From positions 1-10,538 of the forward strand of contig NZ_JAUMUL010000083.1 of NCBI RefSeq assembly GCF_030530635.1: a stretch of 10,538 nt of DNA, in the 5' to 3' direction. The notes under the pieces are model-generated. The model had not been told where the DNA came from. It saw only the letters and a list, made by a program, of their open reading frames with translations, and did no database searches. The stretch's first letter is position 1, and each line of letters begins with the position of its first letter. The position numbers and the translations under genes were made by a program. Source of the DNA: Actinomyces sp. Lineage in GTDB: Bacteria; Actinomycetota; Actinomycetes; Actinomycetales; Actinomycetaceae. Below, one piece after another: positions 5,318 to 10,538 of the stretch.

Positions 5318-7501
5318 ATGAGCAGCCCGGAGCGCACCGACACCACTGGACCGGCCACCTCCCACGCGGATGTGCGCCCCGACTTCGTCTTCCACTCCGC
5401 CTACGACCAGGGGTTCGCGCGGGTGGCGGCGGTGACACTGCCGGTGGTCCTGGCCGACCCGGCAGCCAATGCGGCCGCCGTCGTCGAGCAGGCCCAACGG
5501 CTCTCTGAGGAGGGGGTCTGCCTGGCCGTCTTCCCCGAGCTCGCCCTGACCGGCTACTCCATTGACGATCTGCTCCTGGACGACCTGCTGCTGAACAACG
5601 CACTGGCGGCCCTCGAGACCATCCGGGCGGCCAGTGCCGAGCTGCTGCCGGTGCTCGTCGTCGGCGCCCCCCTGCGCGTGGGTGATCGGCTGCTCAACTG
5701 CGCCGTGGTCATTCAGGGCGGGGTCGTGCGCGGCGTGACCCCCAAGTCCTACGTACCCGGCTACCGCGAGTTCTATGAGAGCCGCCACTTCGCTGCGGGC
5801 GCTGATGCCCTGCCCGCCCTCATCCGCCTGCCCGGAGTCGGTCCCGACGTCGACGGCGTCTGCGTGCCGCTCGGGGCGCGGCTCCTGTTCGACGTCGAGG
5901 ACGTGCCCGGACTGATCTTCCACGTGGAGGTATGCGAGGACATGTGGGTGCCGGTCCCGCCGTCCTCGCTGGCGGCCCTGGCCGGCGCCACGGTGCTGGT
6001 CAACCTCTCCGGCTCCCCGGTCACCGTCGGCCGCGCCGAACAGCGCCGGCTGCTCGCCCGCGCCTCCAGTGCGCGCGACTTGGCCGCCTATGTATATGCG
6101 GCCGCCGGGCAGGGCGAGTCCTCCACCGACCTGGCCTGGGACGGCCAGACCTTCGTCTATGAGAACGGCGCCCTGCTGGGAAGGACCGACCGCTTCCCGG
6201 ACTCTCCGCGCGCCACCGTCGTCGACGTCGATCTTGAGGGGCTGCGGGCCGAGCGGCTGCGCCAGGGCACCTTCGACGACAATCGCCGCGCCCTGGGGGT
6301 GGGTGAGGGCGCGGCTGCCGGCCCGACGACGTCGGAGAGCTCCGCCGTCTTCCGTACCGTGCGCATCCCGCGCGCCGACCTGGCCGTCCCGCGCACCGAC
6401 ATCGGGCTGCGGCGAGACGTCTCCCGCTTCCCCTTCGTCCCCAATGATCCCGAGCGCCTGGCCCAGGACTGCTACGAGGCCTACAACATCCAGGTGGCCG
6501 CCCTGGTGCAGCGGCTGCGGGCCATCGGCAATCCCAAGCTCATTATCGGCGTGTCTGGCGGGCTGGACTCCACCCACGCCCTGATCGTCGCCGCCCGCGC
6601 CATGGACCGGCTCGGCCGCCCGCGCACGGACATCCACGCCATCACCATGCCCGGCTTCGCCACCTCCGCCGCCACCAAGCACAATGCGCTGGCGCTGGCG
6701 CAGGCGCTCGGCTGCCACGTGGAGGAGCTCGACATCCGCCCCGTCGCCGAGCAGATGCTCGCCACCATGGATCACCCCTACGGGCGGGGCGAGCGCGGCC
6801 GCGAGGTCTACGACGTCACCTTTGAGAACGTGCAGGCCGGACTGCGCACCGACTTCCTGTTCCGCATCGCCGGTGCCCGCGGCGGCATTGTGCTCGGCAC
6901 CGGCGACCTGTCCGAGCTGGCCCTGGGCTGGTGCACCTTCGGGGTGGGCGATCAGATGGCCCACTACGGCGTGAATGCCGGCGTGCCCAAGACTCTCATC
7001 CAGCACCTCATCCGCTGGGTGGTGGCGGAGGGGCTCTTCTCCGATCAGGCCGGTGCGGTATTGCTGGATGTTCTGGGCACCGAGATCAGCCCCGAGCTGG
7101 TGCCGGCGACGGACGGCGAGCCGATCCAGTCCACTCAGGCGCGCATCGGCCCCTACGCCCTACAGGACTTCACCCTGTGGCATGTGCTGCGCCACGGTGC
7201 GCGCCCCTCCCGCATCGCCTTCCTGGCGGAGAAGGCCTGGGCCGATCCGAGTGTGGGGGACTGGCCGGTGGGCCTGCCCGAGGAGGAGAGGGTCGCCTAC
7301 ACGCTCGCCGACATCCGCAAGTGGGAGTTGGTCTTCTTCCGGCGTTTCTTCTCCAACCAGTTCAAGCGTTCCACCCTGCCGAACGGCCCCAAGGTGGTCG
7401 CCGGCGGCACCCTGTCCCCACGCGGCGACTGGCGCATGCCCGCCGACGCCGACGCCGGCCCATGGCTGGCAGAAATTGAGCGCAATGTTCCGGAGATCTG
7501 A
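5318..7501 (+). CDS. nadE: Glutamine-dependent NAD(+) synthetase
   Basis: This enzyme makes NAD+ in the last step of the pathway from nicotinate-adenine dinucleotide (NaAD), using ATP and glutamine-derived ammonia in the cytosol. It has 727 residues, somewhat longer than the roughly 680 of the Mycobacterium tuberculosis enzyme it closely resembles. The N-terminal nitrilase-type glutaminase domain carries the Glu-Lys-Cys triad: E74 (FPEL), K143 (PKSYVP) and C206 (EVCEDMW). The synthetase domain has the ATP-binding SGGLDST at 413-419, followed by conserved blocks such as ENVQAGLRTDFLFRIA and GTGDLSELALGW. I chose the ATG at 5318; the frame is open upstream to a TTG at 5288, but this has no ribosome binding site and adds an unconserved segment. 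Even so, about 20 residues before HSAYDQGF are unconserved. An Ala/Gly-rich loop near residues 330-340 is another local extension. The gene lies between the fructanase and PTS genes without an evident role in fructan use. Confidence 0.97.
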   Translation: MSSPERTDTTGPATSHADVRPDFVFHSAYDQGFARVAAVTLPVVLADPAANAAAVVEQAQRLSEEGVCLAVFPELALTGYSIDDLLLDDLLLNNALAALETIRAASAELLPVLVVGAPLRVGDRLLNCAVVIQGGVVRGVTPKSYVPGYREFYESRHFAAGADALPALIRLPGVGPDVDGVCVPLGARLLFDVEDVPGLIFHVEVCEDMWVPVPPSSLAALAGATVLVNLSGSPVTVGRAEQRRLLARASSARDLAAYVYAAAGQGESSTDLAWDGQTFVYENGALLGRTDRFPDSPRATVVDVDLEGLRAERLRQGTFDDNRRALGVGEGAAAGPTTSESSAVFRTVRIPRADLAVPRTDIGLRRDVSRFPFVPNDPERLAQDCYEAYNIQVAALVQRLRAIGNPKLIIGVSGGLDSTHALIVAARAMDRLGRPRTDIHAITMPGFATSAATKHNALALAQALGCHVEELDIRPVAEQMLATMDHPYGRGERGREVYDVTFENVQAGLRTDFLFRIAGARGGIVLGTGDLSELALGWCTFGVGDQMAHYGVNAGVPKTLIQHLIRWVVAEGLFSDQAGAVLLDVLGTEISPELVPATDGEPIQSTQARIGPYALQDFTLWHVLRHGARPSRIAFLAEKAWADPSVGDWPVGLPEEERVAYTLADIRKWELVFFRRFFSNQFKRSTLPNGPKVVAGGTLSPRGDWRMPADADAGPWLAEIERNVPEI

Positions 7502-7530
7502 GACACACATCGTGCTACTGTGTGTTTCGT
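7502..7530 (+). terminator. Weak candidate terminator after nadE
   Basis: ACACACA (7503-7509) pairs with TGTGTGT (7519-7525) around a 9-base loop and is followed by TTCGT, starting one base after the nadE stop. The stem is AT/GC-balanced and the T-run short. It runs directly into the PTS promoter region. Confidence 0.35.
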
Positions 7531-7566
7531 CATAATCGGTCGCCAGTCCAAACGATTTGGCATACT
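7531..7566 (+). promoter_or_regulatory. Candidate promoter of the PTS operon
   Basis: Two -10 candidates bracket the operator. An extended -10, TG-G-CATACT (7558-7566), overlaps its right end; CATAAT (7531-7536, five of six to consensus) lies 11 bases before it. Neither has a clear -35. In either case the operator at 7548-7560 would cover the promoter or the transcription start. The leader to the TTG start is about 85-115 bases. Confidence 0.4.
7548..7560. promoter_or_regulatory. LacI-family-like operator before the PTS operon
   Basis: CCAAACGATTTGG is a 13-base inverted repeat (CCAAA, 3-base centre, TTTGG). It shares the ten-base core AAACGATTTG with the site at 5269-5280 in the fructanase promoter. 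This is the main sequence evidence for joint regulation of the two units. Confidence 0.6.
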
Positions 7567-7567
7567 C

Positions 7568-7598
7568 TGACCGCATCGGGGGAGTGGCGACGCGGTCA
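7568..7598 (+). other. Hairpin in the PTS operon leader
   Basis: TGACCGC (7568-7574) pairs perfectly with GCGGTCA (7592-7598) around a 17-base purine-rich loop. It lies in the predicted leader, about 60 bases before the EIIA start. No terminator-like T-run follows; a role is not evident. Confidence 0.35.
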
Positions 7599-7646
7599 TG
7601 ACCCCATTGTTCGATCAGCGCCGTGTCCCTACGGCGTACCACTTGC

Positions 7647-7651
7647 AGGAG
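7647..7651 (+). promoter_or_regulatory. Ribosome binding site fixing the TTG start of EIIA
   Basis: AGGAG lies seven bases before the TTG at 7659. The frame is open to a GTG at 7623, which would add 12 residues before the conserved EIIA start and has no ribosome binding site. Confidence 0.75.
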
Positions 7652-7658
7652 CCCGCCG

Positions 7659-8111
7659 TTGCAGTCATCAGTTGCAGTAATCGTCGCGGCCCACGGTCAT
7701 TTGGCGGAGGGGCTGCTTAAATCCGCCGCCATGATCGCCGGTCCCCAGGACGACGTCGTCCCCATCAGTTTCGATCCCGGTGAAGGGCCGGACGACCTCT
7801 TGGCCAAGTACGCCGACGCCGTCGACTCCTCCGCCTCTGGCCAATACCTCATCCTTGTGGACCTGCTCGGCGGCAGTCCCTACAACGCCGCCGCCCGCTT
7901 CGCCGCCGCCCGCGAGGACGCAGACGTCGTCACCGGCGTGAATCTGCCCATGATCATCGAGGTCCTCGGTCGCCGTCTGGCCGGTGGAGACCTGGCCGAA
8001 CTGACCGAGGTCGCCAAGACCTCCGGCGCCGGCGGCGTCAAGGTCCTCTCCGAGATCTTCACCCCACCCACCTCAACCGATTCCGACGACGACGAAGGAG
8101 ACGAGCTCTGA
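7659..8111 (+). CDS. PTS mannose/fructose/sorbose family, EIIA component
   Basis: This cytosolic phosphocarrier of 150 residues takes phosphate from HPr and passes it to EIIB. The fold begins at once with VAVIVAAHGHLAEGLL; the phospho-histidine is H12 by alignment from memory with E. coli ManX H10. GGSPYNAA (71-78) and VTGVNLPM (91-98) are further family blocks. Length is normal for a free-standing EIIA, not fused to EIIB as in E. coli ManX. The start is TTG 7659, chosen from its AGGAG and the conserved N-terminus. The C-terminal tail is acidic (SDDDEGDEL), and its coding DNA contains the AAGGAG (8095-8100) that serves the next gene. The stop codon overlaps the ATG of EIIB by one base, implying translational coupling. 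First gene of the four-gene operon; its likely counterpart in the B. subtilis lev operon is LevD. Confidence 0.93.
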   Translation: MQSSVAVIVAAHGHLAEGLLKSAAMIAGPQDDVVPISFDPGEGPDDLLAKYADAVDSSASGQYLILVDLLGGSPYNAAARFAAAREDADVVTGVNLPMIIEVLGRRLAGGDLAELTEVAKTSGAGGVKVLSEIFTPPTSTDSDDDEGDEL

Positions 8112-8605
8112 TGGACATCAAGCTTCTGCGCATCGATTCCCGCCTGGTCCACGGCCAGGTCGCCAACAACTGGGCCGGATCCCTGGGGGCCGAGGCCATC
8201 CTGGCCGTCTCCGACGGCGCCGCCAACGACGAGCTGCGCAAGACGCTCATGCTCCAGACCGGTGGTGGCAAGGTCAAGGTGCACGTGCTGACCGTTGCCA
8301 AGGCCGCCCGTGTCTACAAGAACCCCAAGTATGAGAACCTCAAGGCCGTGATCGTCGTCGAGACCCCGGCGGACATTGTGCGTCTGCTCGACCTGGGGAT
8401 CCAGGCCCAGGAGGTCAACGTCGGCGGCATGACCTTCAAGCAGGGCACCAAGGCCCTGTCCCAGGCCGTCTACGTTTCGGATGAGGACGTCAAGGCGTTC
8501 CAGGAGATCGACTCTCGCGGTATCACCCAGTACATCCAGCAGGTTCCCTCCTCCGGCCGTTCGGGCCTGATGGAGGCGTTGAAGTCAAAGGGCTTCATCG
8601 GCTGA
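8111..8605 (+). CDS. PTS mannose/fructose/sorbose family, EIIB component
   Basis: This 164-residue cytosolic protein receives phosphate from EIIA on a histidine and transfers it to the incoming sugar at the EIIC/EIID channel. The active site is H14 in LLRIDSRLVHGQV, near the N-terminus as in all mannose-family EIIB proteins, where histidine replaces the cysteine of other PTS families. LNVGG-type family sequence appears as EVNVGGMTF, near residue 105, and the length is normal. The ATG at 8111 overlaps the EIIA stop and is served by AAGGAG ten bases upstream. A 73-base gap separates it from EIIC; I see no terminator in that gap. The sugar is not fixed by this subunit; fructose is inferred from context. 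Confidence 0.95.
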   Translation: MDIKLLRIDSRLVHGQVANNWAGSLGAEAILAVSDGAANDELRKTLMLQTGGGKVKVHVLTVAKAARVYKNPKYENLKAVIVVETPADIVRLLDLGIQAQEVNVGGMTFKQGTKALSQAVYVSDEDVKAFQEIDSRGITQYIQQVPSSGRSGLMEALKSKGFIG

Positions 8606-8678
8606 ACGGCGTGTCGGTTCGACTCGCAGTGAAGTTCATCCATCCCATTCCTAATCAGTCCCACCAGGAAGCACTCTC

Positions 8679-9530
<852 letters not shown>

Positions 9531-9562
9531 CTGCGGCAAGGAACAAAGAAGGAAACACGACC

Positions 9563-10420
9563 ATGTCCACTGAAATCGATGCCGCCCCCGACACCGGGCG
9601 CATGCTGACCACCCGTGATCTGCGGAGCATGTACTGGCGCTCAACCTTCCTGTTGGGCTCCTTCAACTTCGAGCGCATGCAGGCCATGGGTTTCTGCATC
9701 ACACTCATGCCGGCGATTCGGAAGTTCTACCCCTCTGACAAGGCTCAGCAGGCGGCCGCCCTCAGGCGGCACCTGGAGTTCTACAACACCCACCCCTGGA
9801 TCTCCTCGGTGGTCTTCGGCGTGACCGCCGCCATGGAGGAGCAGCGCGCCAAGGGCGAGGACATCGGCGATGACACCATCACCAACGTCAAGGTCGGTCT
9901 CATGGGGCCGTTGGCCGGTGTCGGCGACCCCATCTTCTGGGGCACCGCCCGGCCCGTTCTCGGTGCTCTGGGCGCCTCCCTGGCATTGACCGGCTCCTGG
10001 CTCGGTCCCATCGTCTACTTCCTGGGCATCAATATCATCCGCATCCTGGTGCGTTGGTACGGCCTGAAGTGGGGCTATGAGCGCGGCACCGCCATGGTGA
10101 CGGAGGTCGGCGGCGGGCAGCTCAAGCGCATCACTCAGATTGCCGCCATCACCGGTCTGTTCGTCATGGGTGCCCTGGTGGCCAAATGGACGACGATCGT
10201 CTTCCCAGGGGTGGTGTCCTCGGTGGAGCAACAAGACGGAACGATCACCGAGACCACTTTGCAGAATGTTCTTGATGATCTCTTGCCGGGCTGCGCCGCG
10301 CTGGGGTTGACCTTCGTGTGCATGTGGTTGCTGAACAAGAAGATCAACGCCCTGTGGATCATTCTCGGCATGTTCGCCATCGGCATTCTCGGTGCCTGGA
10401 CCGGATGGCTTGGCCTATAG
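9563..10420 (+). CDS. PTS mannose/fructose/sorbose family, EIID membrane component
   Basis: This 285-residue protein is the second membrane subunit, unique to the mannose family, and completes the transporter with EIIC. Family features are FNFERMQAMGF (34-44), the HPWISSVVFGVTAAMEEQ region (77-94) and the signature VGLMGPLAGVGDPIFWGT (111-128). Hydrophobic segments follow at about 133-165 and 192-215, with a last pair at 243-285. The N-terminal 15 residues are variable. The start has GAAGGA nine bases upstream. The protein is complete and ends the recognisable operon; 118 bases remain to the window edge, so additional operon genes, for example a regulator or fructokinase, could lie just beyond. 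Confidence 0.96.
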   Translation: MSTEIDAAPDTGRMLTTRDLRSMYWRSTFLLGSFNFERMQAMGFCITLMPAIRKFYPSDKAQQAAALRRHLEFYNTHPWISSVVFGVTAAMEEQRAKGEDIGDDTITNVKVGLMGPLAGVGDPIFWGTARPVLGALGASLALTGSWLGPIVYFLGINIIRILVRWYGLKWGYERGTAMVTEVGGGQLKRITQIAAITGLFVMGALVAKWTTIVFPGVVSSVEQQDGTITETTLQNVLDDLLPGCAALGLTFVCMWLLNKKINALWIILGMFAIGILGAWTGWLGL

Positions 10421-10436
10421 CCCATCCCGCGCACCT

Positions 10437-10489
10437 ACCTCGGTTGACGTGATTGCCGAGGTCGGTTGATATAACCGTCGAGGGGGGGG
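10437..10489 (+). terminator. Structured tail of the PTS operon, possible terminator
   Basis: ACCTCGG (10437-10443) pairs with CCGAGGT (10456-10462), and CGGTT (10463-10467) with AACCG (10473-10477). A longer alternative pairing of CCTCG (10438-10442) with CGAGG (10479-10483) is also possible. An eight-G run (10482-10489) follows rather than a T-run, and ATTTTG comes only later (10493-10498). Possible terminator or attenuator. Confidence 0.35.
10444..10475 (+). promoter_or_regulatory. Possible promoter for a gene beyond the window
   Basis: TTGACG (10444-10449) is followed by GATATA (10468-10473, 18-base spacer) or TATAAC (10470-10475, 20-base spacer). It could drive a gene starting past the window edge. 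The elements overlap the hairpins above, so the two readings compete. Confidence 0.25.
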
Positions 10490-10538
10490 TGGATTTTGTA
10501 ACACAGAACAACCAAGAACAAAGGGATAGTCGAAGACG

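Noticed and set aside
5084..7006. Long minus-strand open frame (640 codons) opposite nadE and the fructanase start
   Set aside because: It is antisense to the clearly conserved nadE and runs across the divergent promoter region. Its composition is Gly/His/Val-rich without any recognisable domain. Long antisense frames are expected in high-GC DNA.
7502..7658. Sigma-54 promoter before the PTS operon, as in the B. subtilis lev operon
   Set aside because: No TGGCAC...TTGCA arrangement with the right spacing was found. TGGCA at 7558 lacks the partner GC element 12 bases away, and no LevR-type gene is in the window.
7598..7717. Small frame of 39 codons in the PTS leader, overlapping the EIIA start
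   Set aside because: The only purine-rich site (GGGGGAG) is about 14 bases away and lies in a hairpin loop, and the peptide has no leader-peptide features such as runs of one amino acid.

Overview
The window is high-GC DNA with the gene content and signals of an actinobacterium. The glutamine-dependent NAD synthetase is of the actinobacterial type. A cell-wall-anchored fructanase carries an LAxTG-type sorting signal. Together with a mannose-family PTS this suggests Actinomyces or a close relative in the Actinomycetaceae; this assignment is inference from gene families, not from a marker gene.

Layout: (1) 2-793, the 3' third of a ClpB disaggregase, cut by the window edge and followed by two hairpins. 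(2) 907-1617, a TetR-family repressor, probably leaderless. (3) 1618-2330, about 0.7 kb without a convincing gene. It holds a 20-bp tandem repeat array, TAACCC motifs and a strong minus-strand terminator. (4) 2331-5171 on the minus strand, a secreted, surface-anchored GH32 fructan hydrolase (levanase/fructanase) with an unusual nested pair of modules inside its catalytic propeller. (5) 5172-5317, a compact divergent control region. (6) 5318-7501, nadE. (7) 7659-10420, a four-gene operon for a mannose/fructose/sorbose-family PTS in the order EIIA, EIIB, EIIC, EIID. (8) 10421-10538, a structured tail.

The main functional reading is a fructan-use locus. The surface GH32 enzyme would release fructose or short fructans outside the cell, and the PTS would import and phosphorylate the sugar. 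The same core, AAACGATTTG, looks like a LacI-family operator. It occurs in the fructanase promoter (5269-5280) and in the PTS promoter (7548-7560), and I noticed no other copy in the window. This points to shared control by a regulator encoded elsewhere. The arrangement parallels the Bacillus subtilis levDEFG-sacC operon, but split into two units around nadE and with a different kind of control. No single protein family here is new. The least ordinary items are the nested GH32 insertion, the shared operator and the tandem repeat array.
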